NCBI GenBank assembly: GCA_947451145.1
Contig: CANFXW010000003.1
Location: 1-64,000 of the forward strand
Reading direction: 5' to 3'
DNA length: 64,000 nucleotides
Origin: Sphingomonadaceae bacterium
GTDB lineage: Bacteria; Pseudomonadota; Alphaproteobacteria; Sphingomonadales; Sphingomonadaceae
Part shown: piece by piece, positions 37,884 through 46,439 of the stretch
Layout: each line of letters opens with the position of its first letter
Numbering within the stretch: position 1 is the stretch's first letter
The notes under the pieces: model-generated
What the model saw: only the letters and a program-made list of their open reading frames with translations
What the model was told of the DNA's origin: nothing
Databases searched by the model: none
Made by a program: the position numbers and the translations under genes

Positions 37884-39470
37884 TCAGTTCAGCGAAAAGC
37901 CGGGCTTGGCTGCGCCAGTGGACGCATCAGCCGTGCTTGGCTTTGAAGTGCCATCGGGTACCTTCTTCTCGTCTGCCTCACCCACCTTGGGGGCGACATT
38001 GGCGTCAGGTGCCGTGGTTGGTTTGGGGCGATCACCGCCAGACTTGCCGTCGGACAGCTGGTTCGCGAAGAACTGCTGGCCAATGTTCGGCGCGAGGTAG
38101 CCATCGGTTGGCAGCTTGATGTCGTTGGCGTTGACCGGGTTCACCAGATACGGCGTAACGATGATCACCAGCTCGGTCTGACCCTTGCGGAAAGAATTGG
38201 ACCGGAGCAGGTTGCCAAGGATCGGCATGTCGCCAACGCCCGGTGCCTTGTCGATGGTCGTCTGGGCATTGTTGCTCAGCAGGCCTGCGATCATGAAGCT
38301 TTGGCCAGAGCCGAGCTCGATCGATGTTTCGGCGCGGCGAATGGTCAGCGAAGGCACCTGATAGCCGTTCAGCGTTACCGCGCCTTCGCTCGAAAGCTCG
38401 GACACTTCAGGGCGAACGCGGAGCGAGATGCGGCCGTTGGCCAGAACCGTTGGTGTGTAGGACAGGCTGACACCAAAACGCTTGTATTCGATCGAGGTCG
38501 AACCAAGGCCCTGGCTGATCGGGATCGGATATTCACCGCCCGCCAGGAAGTCTGCCGTTTCGCCCGAGAGCGCTGTCAGGTTCGGGTTGGCAAGCGTGGT
38601 GATCAGGCCGTCACGTTCGGCAAGGTCAAAGGCAGCGCCAATGTCCAAGCCCAGAAACTTGGTCATGCCACCAAAGGTCGTCGCACCCGAAAGCTGGATA
38701 ATGGCCCCCGGTGTGCCTGCGGTTGCCGGAGTCGTGCCCGATGCGGGAACACCAGGTGTTGGCAAAGTAACCGCAGCACGTCCGGTGCCAAAGCCGAACT
38801 GGAAGCCGTTTGTGGTATCCTTGGTGATCAGGTTGGCGCCAACCGCGCGGACCAGCGAGCGACTGACTTCGGCGAACTTGACCTGCAGGTTGACCTGCAG
38901 CGGCGTTGCCGTTTTGAGCCGCGAGATGACCGTGGCGTCCTTGCCCATGAAGGCTTCAACCAGACGCTTGGCCTCCGAAGCATCTTCGGGGGCGGCGACC
39001 GTGCCGGTGAGCAGGACGGTGTTCGAATTGATCGTCGATGCCGTTACCTTGGCATCGGGCATGGCCAGATGCAGCATCGAATCGAGACTGTCGATGTTTG
39101 ATCCGACCTTGATCGTTGCCGACCAGATCACCTGACCAGCGCTGTTGCTGGCATAGATCGTCGTCACGCCGCTTGCCTTGCCCATCAGATAGAGCTGGGT
39201 GGGCGACTTGATCTGCACGTCGGCGATTTTCTCGTCGGCGATGAACACGTCAGCCATGCGGCCGGGAATGGTGAGCAACTGGCCGCGACCGGTTGAGACC
39301 GCAATGTCCTGCGTCGGACGCGTCACCATCGACTGGGCGGATGCCGGGCTGTCGGGCAGCATGGCGATCGGCGCGGCGATTGCGGCGGCGGTCAGCAGAG
39401 TGGAGATCAGGCGTTTCATTGATGTGCCCTTTGAAAGTGCGGTGCGGCTGGCGAATGCTGTGTTGGTCAT
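37884..39470 (-). CDS. cpaC: Tad pilus secretin CpaC/RcpA
   Basis: The outer-membrane channel of the Flp pilus. The 528-residue precursor has an exported N terminus, an N0-like domain with a BON-like portion (ISTGRG-like QDIAVSTGRGQLLTIPGRMADVFIADEKIADVQI; VLLTGTVAAPEDASEAKRLVEAF), and the secretin core (ALSGETADFLAGGEYPIPISQG, SLSYTPTVLANGRISLRVRPEVSELS, FMIAGLLSNNAQTTIDKAPGVGDMPILGNLLRS, TELVIIVTPYLVNPV). A GGAAGG at the cpaB stop serves the 39470 ATG. An ATG at 39419 would give a shorter, cleaner signal peptide and is a real alternative. Confidence 0.93.
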   Translation of the reverse strand: MTNTAFASRTALSKGTSMKRLISTLLTAAAIAAPIAMLPDSPASAQSMVTRPTQDIAVSTGRGQLLTIPGRMADVFIADEKIADVQIKSPTQLYLMGKASGVTTIYASNSAGQVIWSATIKVGSNIDSLDSMLHLAMPDAKVTASTINSNTVLLTGTVAAPEDASEAKRLVEAFMGKDATVISRLKTATPLQVNLQVKFAEVSRSLVRAVGANLITKDTTNGFQFGFGTGRAAVTLPTPGVPASGTTPATAGTPGAIIQLSGATTFGGMTKFLGLDIGAAFDLAERDGLITTLANPNLTALSGETADFLAGGEYPIPISQGLGSTSIEYKRFGVSLSYTPTVLANGRISLRVRPEVSELSSEGAVTLNGYQVPSLTIRRAETSIELGSGQSFMIAGLLSNNAQTTIDKAPGVGDMPILGNLLRSNSFRKGQTELVIIVTPYLVNPVNANDIKLPTDGYLAPNIGQQFFANQLSDGKSGGDRPKPTTAPDANVAPKVGEADEKKVPDGTSKPSTADASTGAAKPGFSLN

Positions 39471-39474
39471 CGGC

Positions 39475-40494
39475 TTACCTTCCCGCTTCTTCAGTGGTGG
39501 TGTTCTTGCCGCGGGTCACGCGGACTACCGGACCGACGTGGATCACCGGCATGTTGGCACCTGCGCCGGACGGGCGGGGAGCAGCAGCTGCGCCCATCGG
39601 ACGAGCTGGAGCAGAGGTGCTGCGCTGGAAGCGCGAGACATCGCCACCGGTCACGAAGGTGCCCTTGCTTTCGTCAGGACGGTTCATCGCGGCGGTTAGG
39701 ATGCGGTCTTCTTCTGCCTTGCTGGCATTGGCCGGGACCTTGACCTGACCGCTGGCGATAAGCCGATCAAGTTCGGCCTGATTGTCGGCAATCGAGCGCA
39801 GCGAGAGGCTGAGCGAACCCAGGGTTTCAGCAACCTGGATCTTCTCGGCAATACGCGGCGTTACTTCGAGCGTTACCGTGTTGAAGGCGTGGACAACCGT
39901 CTTGCCATCAACCACTTCGCTGTCGGTCGACTGGTCGGTTGCCAGCACGCGCAGGTTGCGCAGCACGGTTTCCGTAGCCTTGAGCGGTCCACCGCTATCG
40001 TCACCGGTCGGGGTGCGCACGGTTTGCGTCAGCATCAGGTCGATGTGGTCGCCCGGGAAGATGAAGCCGGCAACGCCAGCCTTGGCCGAGGTCGAGATCG
40101 TCACGGCGCGCATGCCGGCGCCGAGAGCCGCAGCCAGGAAGCCGCGGTCACCGGGCTTCACCAGTGCACCCTGCGTCAGTGGCTGTCCGGCGGTGACCGA
40201 ATAGCGCACGACGGTGCCGAGCAGCTTCGACATGTCCGCTTCGCCTTCAACGAAGTAGGCGTCCTGGACCATGTCCTTGGGCCACTGCTGGAAACCGATC
40301 GAATCGGCGGTGATGATCGTGCCGACAGGCAGAGCCCGCTGGGCGACCAGAACCTTTGGTCCCTGAGGAACGGCTTGCTGAGCCGCATCAGCCTTTGGTG
40401 CAGCTGCACCAGCGAACAGACTGCGCGCAGCCAGTGCTGTACCCACGGCGATAACGAGCGCGCCGATCAGCAACAGGAGTTTTTTCTTGTCCAT
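39475..40494 (-). CDS. cpaB: Pilus assembly protein CpaB/RcpC
   Basis: A 339-residue periplasmic protein anchored by one N-terminal helix (MDKKKLLLLIGALVIAVGTALAARSLF). It carries an SAF domain: VLVAQRALPVGTIITADSIGFQQWPKDMVQDAYFVEGEADMSKLLGTVVRYSVTAGQPLT in outline, then an RcpC-like region with GFIFPGDHIDLMLTQTV. The C-terminal tail is Pro/Ala/Arg-rich and probably flexible. It is thought to stabilise the secretin. Its TAA is four bases before the cpaC ATG. Confidence 0.93.
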   Translation of the reverse strand: MDKKKLLLLIGALVIAVGTALAARSLFAGAAAPKADAAQQAVPQGPKVLVAQRALPVGTIITADSIGFQQWPKDMVQDAYFVEGEADMSKLLGTVVRYSVTAGQPLTQGALVKPGDRGFLAAALGAGMRAVTISTSAKAGVAGFIFPGDHIDLMLTQTVRTPTGDDSGGPLKATETVLRNLRVLATDQSTDSEVVDGKTVVHAFNTVTLEVTPRIAEKIQVAETLGSLSLSLRSIADNQAELDRLIASGQVKVPANASKAEEDRILTAAMNRPDESKGTFVTGGDVSRFQRSTSAPARPMGAAAAPRPSGAGANMPVIHVGPVVRVTRGKNTTTEEAGR

Positions 40495-40565
40495 GGCTTA
40501 GTAAGCCCCCCTAAGGAATTCCCGGATATGGTCCCGAGAATGGGTCCAAATGGTTAAAAAGCGGT

Positions 40566-41132
40566 TCACCCAGCCGTGCTCCCGCCCAGAACGGGCAAAG
40601 ATTTGTCGATCAGGGTAAGGATACCGGCGGCCGAAATCGCGATGCCATACGGAATGGCGACGCGGCCCGGTTGCCGGCGGGCGATATGCCAGGCACCAAA
40701 GGCGATGGTGAGAAGGCCGCCCAGCATGGCCATGATCACCACAAGATAGAAAAAGTGGTCCGGACGGATCCACAGCGCCAGCGCGGTCAGCAGCTTGACG
40801 TCACCGCCACCCATCGCCCGCAAGGCGAACAGGGCTGCGGTCAGAACGAAGGTCAGCAGGGCAACGCCCACTTGCCAGCCCACGCCCGGCCACAGCGACA
40901 GGCCGCTTGCCCACCAGAACAGCGGGGCAGCCAGTGCGATTGAGGCATTGAGCCAGTTATCAATCTGGCGACGACGGAAGTCGGTGAAGGCCGCAATCAG
41001 CAAGCCGATTGCCAAGGCACCGATCAATCCATACGAGAGAAATTCACTGCGCAAAGTCGTGCCCCCGGGTCCATAATCCGTTTCGGGAGCCGGTTTAGCG
41101 CGCGAGTGCTTACCAAATAGTAACCAGAGCAT
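40566..41132 (-). CDS. cpaA: A24-family prepilin peptidase (CpaA/TadV)
   Basis: A 188-residue membrane aspartyl protease that cuts the leader from Flp pilin and pseudopilins. The two catalytic aspartates are visible in AAFTDFRRRQIDNWL and in the family motif GGGDVK. Six hydrophobic segments are present. The first 26 residues are polar and unlike CpaA, so the real start may be the TTG at 41054 (LRSEFLSYGLIGALAIG); I give the longer frame. No Flp pilin gene lies between it and cpaB or upstream, where one is usual. Confidence 0.87.
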   Translation of the reverse strand: MLWLLFGKHSRAKPAPETDYGPGGTTLRSEFLSYGLIGALAIGLLIAAFTDFRRRQIDNWLNASIALAAPLFWWASGLSLWPGVGWQVGVALLTFVLTAALFALRAMGGGDVKLLTALALWIRPDHFFYLVVIMAMLGGLLTIAFGAWHIARRQPGRVAIPYGIAISAAGILTLIDKSLPVLGGSTAG

Positions 41133-41158
41133 TCAGTCTGGAATTAGGGATCATAACG

Positions 41159-42124
41159 GTGTCAAAACCGGAAAGGCAGAAACCTTTGGATCGTAGAGCC
41201 ATTCCAGCCGTAGCCGTTGAATCCCGCTGGCAGACAGCGGACGGCTGGTCGCTGCGCCGGATCGACTGGCCGCAGCAGGCCAATTGCCGCGGTTCGTTGC
41301 TGTTCTTTCCCGGGCGCGGTGACTTTTACGAGAAGTACCTTGAGACGCTGGATTACTGGGCCGGGAAGGGCTGGCGGGTAACCGCGGCCGACTGGCGGGG
41401 GCAGGCGGGGTCAGGGCGGCTGGGATCAGACGCGGTAACCGGGCATGTAAGTGATTTCTCGGTGTGGATCGATGATCTCGCCGCCTTCTGGGCCAGCTGG
41501 AAAGCAGAAACCCCGGGGCCACATGTGCTGGCCGGTCACTCGATGGGCGGGCATCTGGTGCTGCGCGGCCTCGCGGAAAGGCGCGTTGATCCCGACGCCC
41601 TGATCCTCTCCGCGCCGATGCTGGGCTTTCATAACTACGGCCTGCCTGCTGCGGTGATGCAGGCGGCGGCCAAGCTGATGTGTCTGGTGGGCGATCCGAC
41701 GCGTCCGGCGTGGAAGTGGAGCGAAAAGCCGGGGCAGGTGCCCGAAGGTCGCGACCTTTTGCTGACCCACGATGCGGAGCGCTATGCCGACGAGATGTTC
41801 TGGCGCGATACCCGGACCGAGCTGATTATGGGGCCGGGATCATGGGGCTGGGTTGAGCGATCCTATGCCTCCACCCGCTCGCTGGAGCGTTCCGGTGTGC
41901 TGGAAGCGGTGACAACACCGGTTTTCCTGGTGGGCACGAGCGACGACAAGCTGGTGGCATACTCTGCGATCAAACGCGCCGCCCGCCGCCTGCCCAGGGC
42001 CGAGCTGCTCACCTTCGGCAAGGAAGCCCGGCACGAGGTGCTGCGCGAGGTGGACGCGGTTCGCGATCCCATCCTGAAGGCAATCGACGATTTCCTTGAC
42101 CGCGCTGCACCGCCCCGCAACTAG
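41159..42124 (+). CDS. Alpha/beta hydrolase (monoacylglycerol lipase / lysophospholipase-like)
   Basis: A 321-residue serine hydrolase. The nucleophile elbow is GHSMGG (AGHSMGGHLVLRGLAERR). The acid is probably in VFLVGTSDDKLVAYSA and the His in FGKEARHEVLREVD, the right spacing for a catalytic triad. The LFFPGRGDFYEKYLETLDYWAGKGWRVTAADWRGQAGSG opening resembles PldB-type lysophospholipases. The start is a GTG with no strong ribosome site; it is the only start that keeps the N-terminal strand. It starts 26 bases from the divergent cpaA. Confidence 0.86.
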   Translation: MSKPERQKPLDRRAIPAVAVESRWQTADGWSLRRIDWPQQANCRGSLLFFPGRGDFYEKYLETLDYWAGKGWRVTAADWRGQAGSGRLGSDAVTGHVSDFSVWIDDLAAFWASWKAETPGPHVLAGHSMGGHLVLRGLAERRVDPDALILSAPMLGFHNYGLPAAVMQAAAKLMCLVGDPTRPAWKWSEKPGQVPEGRDLLLTHDAERYADEMFWRDTRTELIMGPGSWGWVERSYASTRSLERSGVLEAVTTPVFLVGTSDDKLVAYSAIKRAARRLPRAELLTFGKEARHEVLREVDAVRDPILKAIDDFLDRAAPPRN

Positions 42125-42130
42125 GGCCTG

Positions 42131-43219
42131 ATGATTCCCGCGTTTGACATTGCGATTGCCGGAGCCGGCATGGCGGGCGCGAGCCTTGCTGCGGCGCTGG
42201 TGCAGCGCGGTGTGCGGGTGCTGCTGATCGAGGCCGAGGAACGCCCCGGCTTTCACGCCACCGGCCGCTCGGCAGCTTTCTGGACCGAAAGCTATGGCGG
42301 GCCGGGGGTGCAGCCGCTGACGACCGCATCCGGTCCGGCTCTGCGTGACGGCGGTTACCTGAGCGAGCGCGGCGCGCTGACTATCGCGCGGGTAGGGCAG
42401 GAGGCAGAACTCGCAGCTTTTGCCGACAAGTACGAAGCTGTGGGTGTGCGGGTCGAACGGCTCGATCACGCCGCGCTGGCGGAGCGGCTGCCGGGCCTGT
42501 CGGCAGACTGGACCTGCGGCGCGCTCGAGCCCGATTGCAGCGACATTGATGTGGCGCGGCTTCATCAGGACTATCTCGCGACTGCCCGCCGCGCCGGAGC
42601 CGAGCTGTGGTGCGCGGCGCGGGTCACCGGGGCTGCTCGCGAGGGTGCTGGCTGGCTGATCGATTGCGCTGGCGGCCAGCAGGCGCGCGCGGGCGTTCTG
42701 GTCAATGCTGCCGGGGCTTGGGCCGATGATCTCGCCCGCCTTGCCGGTGTGCAGCCGCTCGGCATGACGCCCTATCGCCGCACCATCGCGCAGGTACGCA
42801 CTTCGCCGCCGCCGCCGGAAAACCTGCCGCTGATTCTCGATCTGGGCGAGCGTTTCTATTTCAAGCCCGAGGCCGGGCGGCTCTGGCTGAGCCCGCATGA
42901 CGAGGTGGCGAGTCCCCCCTGCGATGCCGCGCCGGAGGAGCTGGCTGTGGCCGAAGCGATCGATCGCCTGCAAACTGTTGTAAACTGGCAGGTCGAGCGG
43001 GTGGAGCACAAGTGGGCAGGCCTGCGCACTTTTGCGCCCGACCGGCTGCCGGTCTATGGCTTCGATTCCCGCGAAAGCGGCTTCTTCTGGTTCGCTGGAC
43101 AGGGTGGTTTCGGTATCCAGACCGCGCCCGCAGCCGCCAATCTTGCGGCGCGACTGCTGCTGGGAGAGCCAGCTGGTGCGGTTGATCCAGCGCCCTATTC
43201 CCCTGCCAGATTCGGCTAG
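42131..43219 (+). CDS. FAD-dependent D-amino-acid oxidoreductase (DauA-like)
   Basis: A 362-residue flavoenzyme of the DAO family. The dinucleotide loop is IAGAGMAGASLAAALVQRG. The stretch GFHATGRSAAFWTESYGGPGVQPLT closely matches the FAD-site segment of D-arginine dehydrogenase (DauA; ATGRSAA followed by YG). The C terminus GFFWFAGQGGFGIQTAPAAANLAARLLLG is the closing FAD motif. It would oxidise a D-amino acid or similar amine; the exact substrate is not set. It follows the hydrolase by six bases, so both are likely one transcript. Confidence 0.87.
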   Translation: MIPAFDIAIAGAGMAGASLAAALVQRGVRVLLIEAEERPGFHATGRSAAFWTESYGGPGVQPLTTASGPALRDGGYLSERGALTIARVGQEAELAAFADKYEAVGVRVERLDHAALAERLPGLSADWTCGALEPDCSDIDVARLHQDYLATARRAGAELWCAARVTGAAREGAGWLIDCAGGQQARAGVLVNAAGAWADDLARLAGVQPLGMTPYRRTIAQVRTSPPPPENLPLILDLGERFYFKPEAGRLWLSPHDEVASPPCDAAPEELAVAEAIDRLQTVVNWQVERVEHKWAGLRTFAPDRLPVYGFDSRESGFFWFAGQGGFGIQTAPAAANLAARLLLGEPAGAVDPAPYSPARFG

Positions 43220-43340
43220 AATTGTGGCGCCGCTGGTCTAAGCTGACCGCCTGATCCATTCAGCGGCGCGAAAGCTGGCGAGAGATAGTCCGGCAGGGAA
43301 TACACTCGCCGGAGTCGTCCTGCGAGACAGGGGTATTGCG

Positions 43341-43874
43341 ATGAAAAAGACATTTGCCTCGCTGCTGGCGACTGCAGCCTGCCTCTCGATGGTGGCAACA
43401 CCCGCGCTGGCTCGCGGCTGGGGCGGCGGCTGGGGTGGTGGCGGCGGCTGGGGCCGACACCACGACGACGGCATTGATGGCGGCGATATCCTCGCCGGCC
43501 TGCTGATCTTTGGCACGATTGCCGCAGTCGCATCAGCTGCCAGCAAGTCGGCCAAGGACAAGCGCGAGGCTGAACAGAATGACGGTTATCGCTATCCGGA
43601 CCAGTCGCGACCTGCGCCGCGCTATGATGATCGCCAGTCGGGCTCGAACAGCCGCGATTGGGGCCGTTCGCGCTCGATCGACGCAGCGGTTGATACCTGC
43701 GTTGGCGAAGTTGAGCGTGGCACTGCCCGCGTCGATTCAGTCGATAGCGTAGACCGTGATGGCGATGGCTGGCGCGTGTCGGGCAAGGTTCGCTCGGGCG
43801 CGCCCTATGCCTGCTCGGTGGGGTCAGATGGCCGGGTGCGCAACCTGTCGGTCGATGGCAAGGCGCCTTACTGA
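43341..43874 (+). CDS. Exported glycine/tryptophan-rich conserved protein
   Basis: A 177-residue precursor with a Sec signal (MKKTFASLLATAACLSMVATPALA). The mature N terminus is Gly/Trp-rich (RGWGGGWGGGGGWG, then HHDD), followed by one hydrophobic segment (ILAGLLIFGTIAAVASAA), an Arg/Asp/Ser-rich linker and a small C-terminal domain with two Cys (VDTCVGEVERG and YACSVGSDGRVRNL) that may form a disulfide. Similar proteins are common in sphingomonads, with no function known. GGGGTATTG precedes the ATG. Its end overlaps the convergent TRIC gene by seven bases. Confidence 0.75.
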   Translation: MKKTFASLLATAACLSMVATPALARGWGGGWGGGGGWGRHHDDGIDGGDILAGLLIFGTIAAVASAASKSAKDKREAEQNDGYRYPDQSRPAPRYDDRQSGSNSRDWGRSRSIDAAVDTCVGEVERGTARVDSVDSVDRDGDGWRVSGKVRSGAPYACSVGSDGRVRNLSVDGKAPY

Positions 43875-44515
43875 GACTCTGGCTCGCGCTCTCCGCCATA
43901 GGCCGGGAGCGCCAGCTTCAATCTGATCGCCGCGCCGCGCAGCGCGAAACCGGCGGCCATGGCGACCGTCCATGTCACAGGAGTGGACAGCCCCGCCCAA
44001 GCCCCCGCGGCCGCCAGCGCAGAGGATAGCGCAGCCGCTGTTACGTAAAGCTCTGGCCGCATCAGGATCGATGGCCGCGATGCCAACACGTCGCGGATGA
44101 TCCCGCCAACGCAGCCGGTGATCACCCCCATCAGCACGGCCGGGACCACCGGTACACCATAGGCGAGCGACTTGGCCGTCCCTAATACCGAATAGGCCGC
44201 CAGCCCTGCTGCATCCGCCCATTCAAGGAGCGCGCCCTCCCACACGCCGCGCGGGGTGAACCACGCGACCAGCGCCACGCCCAGACACACCGGGGCCACC
44301 GCCGGGTCATGGATCCAGAACACCGGCGCACCGATCAGCAGATCGCGCACCGATCCGCCGCCGACCCCCGTCACCAGCGCAAAGAAAGCCATGGTGACGA
44401 AGGTTTGCCGCAGCCGCGCCGCCAGCAAGGCACCGGTCAGCGCGAACACGGCTATCCCGCCGAGATCGAGCAGGGCGAGCAGCGTGGGCAGGGCGGGGAT
44501 GGTCGGTGGGGCCAA
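43868..44515 (-). CDS. TRIC/UPF0126-family membrane protein
   Basis: A 215-residue protein with about seven membrane helices in two internal repeats. Each repeat has the family glycine motif: LVTGVGGGSVRDLLIG in the first and VITGCVGGIIRDVLAS in the second, the duplicated GGG-x-x-RD pattern of the trimeric intracellular cation channel (TRIC) family and E. coli YadS/YicG. Prokaryotic members conduct cations or, in some cases, small organic solutes. It starts close to the end of the next minus-strand gene (2-base gap), so both could share a transcript. Confidence 0.87.
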   Translation of the reverse strand: MAPPTIPALPTLLALLDLGGIAVFALTGALLAARLRQTFVTMAFFALVTGVGGGSVRDLLIGAPVFWIHDPAVAPVCLGVALVAWFTPRGVWEGALLEWADAAGLAAYSVLGTAKSLAYGVPVVPAVLMGVITGCVGGIIRDVLASRPSILMRPELYVTAAALSSALAAAGAWAGLSTPVTWTVAMAAGFALRGAAIRLKLALPAYGGEREPESQ

Positions 44516-44517
44516 GG

Positions 44518-44988
44518 TTACTTGATCAGCCGGGTGTAGTGCACGGATTTGCTCCCTGAAACGCCGACATCATAGCCGCCGCCTGCGCTCCAGGTCCAGC
44601 GGCTGTCCATGGACTGCTCGCGGGCCAAAGGTTCGGCGCGCATGGTGCCGGTGAAGGTTATGCCATTGGCTCCGCCCGCTGCCTGACCATGCCCCACGCC
44701 GCCGAGCGAGTTCCAGTAAGTGAAGACCACGGCTTCCCCATCACGGCTGTAGATCGTCTCGCCGCGGTAGGCGATCTTGCCCTCGAGGATCACTTGATGG
44801 CTATCGCGCACATGCTTGCCGCCGAAGACCGGTTCGAAACAGTGCCGGTCCCTGCCGCCGCCGCCAACATCTGCGACGAAGCATTTGCCGATGACGGGCG
44901 CAAAAATATCCAGCTTTTCTGCCGCATGGGCAGGCAGGGCGGGAAGGGCGAGCGCTGAGATCAGCGCGATGGTGGCGGGGCGGATCAT
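44518..44988 (-). CDS. Exported hypothetical protein
   Basis: A 156-residue precursor with Sec signal MIRPATIALISALALPALPAHA. The mature protein has two Cys (GKCFVADVGGGGRDRHCFEPVF) and a beta-rich look (HQVILEGKIAYRGETIYSRDGEAVVFTYWNSLGG, FTGTMRAEP). I do not recognise its family; the layout suggests a small periplasmic beta-barrel or lipocalin-like fold, but this is only a guess. It precedes the TRIC gene on the minus strand. Confidence 0.65.
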   Translation of the reverse strand: MIRPATIALISALALPALPAHAAEKLDIFAPVIGKCFVADVGGGGRDRHCFEPVFGGKHVRDSHQVILEGKIAYRGETIYSRDGEAVVFTYWNSLGGVGHGQAAGGANGITFTGTMRAEPLAREQSMDSRWTWSAGGGYDVGVSGSKSVHYTRLIK

Positions 44989-45036
44989 TGCGGCACCATG
45001 CTCCCTAGCCCCTTACCAGTCCACTCCCACAAAAGG

Positions 45037-45086
45037 TTGACAGCGCGACCACACAATGGTTTTATGATCCACACTATATCATAAAA
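45037..45086 (+). promoter_or_regulatory. Promoter with overlapping palindromic operator upstream of the P450 pair
   Basis: TTGACA at 45037-45042 is a perfect -35 box. After 17 bases comes TTTTAT (45060-45065), a fair -10; TATGAT (45063-45068) is an alternative at 20. A perfect 9+9 dyad TTTTATGAT (45060-45068) / ATCATAAAA (45078-45086) with a 9-base spacer covers the -10 and the transcription start, the position of a repressor site. GGGAGAG at 45089-45095 is the ribosome site. Confidence 0.6.
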
Positions 45087-45100
45087 ATGGGAGAGCCGCA

Positions 45101-46426
45101 GTGCTCGAGGCAAAGCCAGCGATCGATTACGAGACCGCCGATTTCTATACCGACGTGGCGCTGGTCGATGATCCCCACGCTTATTTTGCCTTCCTGCGCG
45201 GCAAAGGCCCGGTCACCAGGCTGCCCTATCGCAATGTCATGGCGGTTACCGGCTATGAGGAAATGATCCAGTTGGCGCTCGATACCGAGCATTTCTCGAC
45301 GATCAATTCGGTTGTTGGCGCGATGGTAGAGCTACCGTTCGAGGTTAAGGGCGATGATATTTCCGCCGAGCTGGAGGCGGCGCGGTCAAAGATTGCCTTT
45401 TCTGACCAGATCGTCTCGCAGCAGGGCAAGCGCCATTCAGACCTGCGCTCGATCCTCGCCCGCCTGTTCACCCCCAGCCGCCTGCGCGAGCTGGAGCCAA
45501 AGCTGCGCGAAACCGCCGACAGCCTGATCGATGAATTCGCCCGCGACGGCAAAGTCGAATTGGCCGAGCAATACGGCGGGCCCTATGCGACGCTGGTGAT
45601 CGCCGATCTGCTCGGCCTGCCCGACCGCGTTCGCAACCGCTTCCGCCGCCTGCTGGAAGGCGCGGTTCCGGTGAAGATGGACGCGACGCCGGAAGAGATG
45701 ATGAAGAACCCGCTGGTCGAGCTGGGCAAGGACCTGTTCAAGCTGATCGTCAAACGCCGCCTTGCCGCCCATCCGCTGGTCAAGCCGATCGCCGGGCTGT
45801 TCGGGGCCAAACACGACATCCTCGCCGAAGTCGCCACCGCGCGGTTCCCCGATGGCGGCAAGCCAAGCCTGATCGACATTACCGGCCTCTCCGCCTTCCT
45901 GTTCGGCGCGGGGCAGGACACGACCAACCGCCTGCTCTGCGCCTGCATGAAAGTGATCGCGACGCACCCCGATGTGCAGCAGGCGCTGCGCGATGATCCC
46001 TCGCGCATTCCCGATTTCATCGAGGAAACGCTGCGGCTCGATGGCGCGGTGAAGAGCGGCGGGCGGATATGCCAGAAGAGCACCACGCTGGGCGGGGTTG
46101 AAGTGAAGGCGGGCACGGTGATGCTGATGTCGCCGCTCGCAGCCAACCGCGACCCCAAGCGGTTCGAAGACCCCGACCAGTTCAAGCTCGACCGGCCCAA
46201 AATCAAGGAGCACGTCGCCTTTGGCCGCGGCGCGCATACCTGCATCGGTGCCCCGCTGGCCCGGCGCGAGGTAACTGTCTCCATCGAGCGCCTGCTGGCG
46301 CGCATGGGCAACATCCGCCTGTCAGAGGCGCACCACGGAGCCGAAGGACAGCGCCACTTTGACTATGCACCAACCTATGTGCTGCATGCGCTGAGCAGCC
46401 TGCACCTTGAATTCGATCCGGTCTGA
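45101..46426 (+). CDS. Cytochrome P450 (first of tandem pair)
   Basis: A 441-residue soluble bacterial P450. The haem-ligand Cys is C381 in FGRGAHTCIGAPLARREV. The I-helix oxygen-activation motif is AGQDTT (FGAGQDTTNRL), and the K-helix ExxR is EETLR. The start is GTG with GGGAGAG about six bases upstream. It needs a ferredoxin and a reductase; none is in the window. The substrate cannot be inferred. The pair with the next gene, 14 bases away, suggests two oxidations of one pathway. Confidence 0.92.
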   Translation: MLEAKPAIDYETADFYTDVALVDDPHAYFAFLRGKGPVTRLPYRNVMAVTGYEEMIQLALDTEHFSTINSVVGAMVELPFEVKGDDISAELEAARSKIAFSDQIVSQQGKRHSDLRSILARLFTPSRLRELEPKLRETADSLIDEFARDGKVELAEQYGGPYATLVIADLLGLPDRVRNRFRRLLEGAVPVKMDATPEEMMKNPLVELGKDLFKLIVKRRLAAHPLVKPIAGLFGAKHDILAEVATARFPDGGKPSLIDITGLSAFLFGAGQDTTNRLLCACMKVIATHPDVQQALRDDPSRIPDFIEETLRLDGAVKSGGRICQKSTTLGGVEVKAGTVMLMSPLAANRDPKRFEDPDQFKLDRPKIKEHVAFGRGAHTCIGAPLARREVTVSIERLLARMGNIRLSEAHHGAEGQRHFDYAPTYVLHALSSLHLEFDPV

Positions 46427-46439
46427 GGGAAGCCGCACC

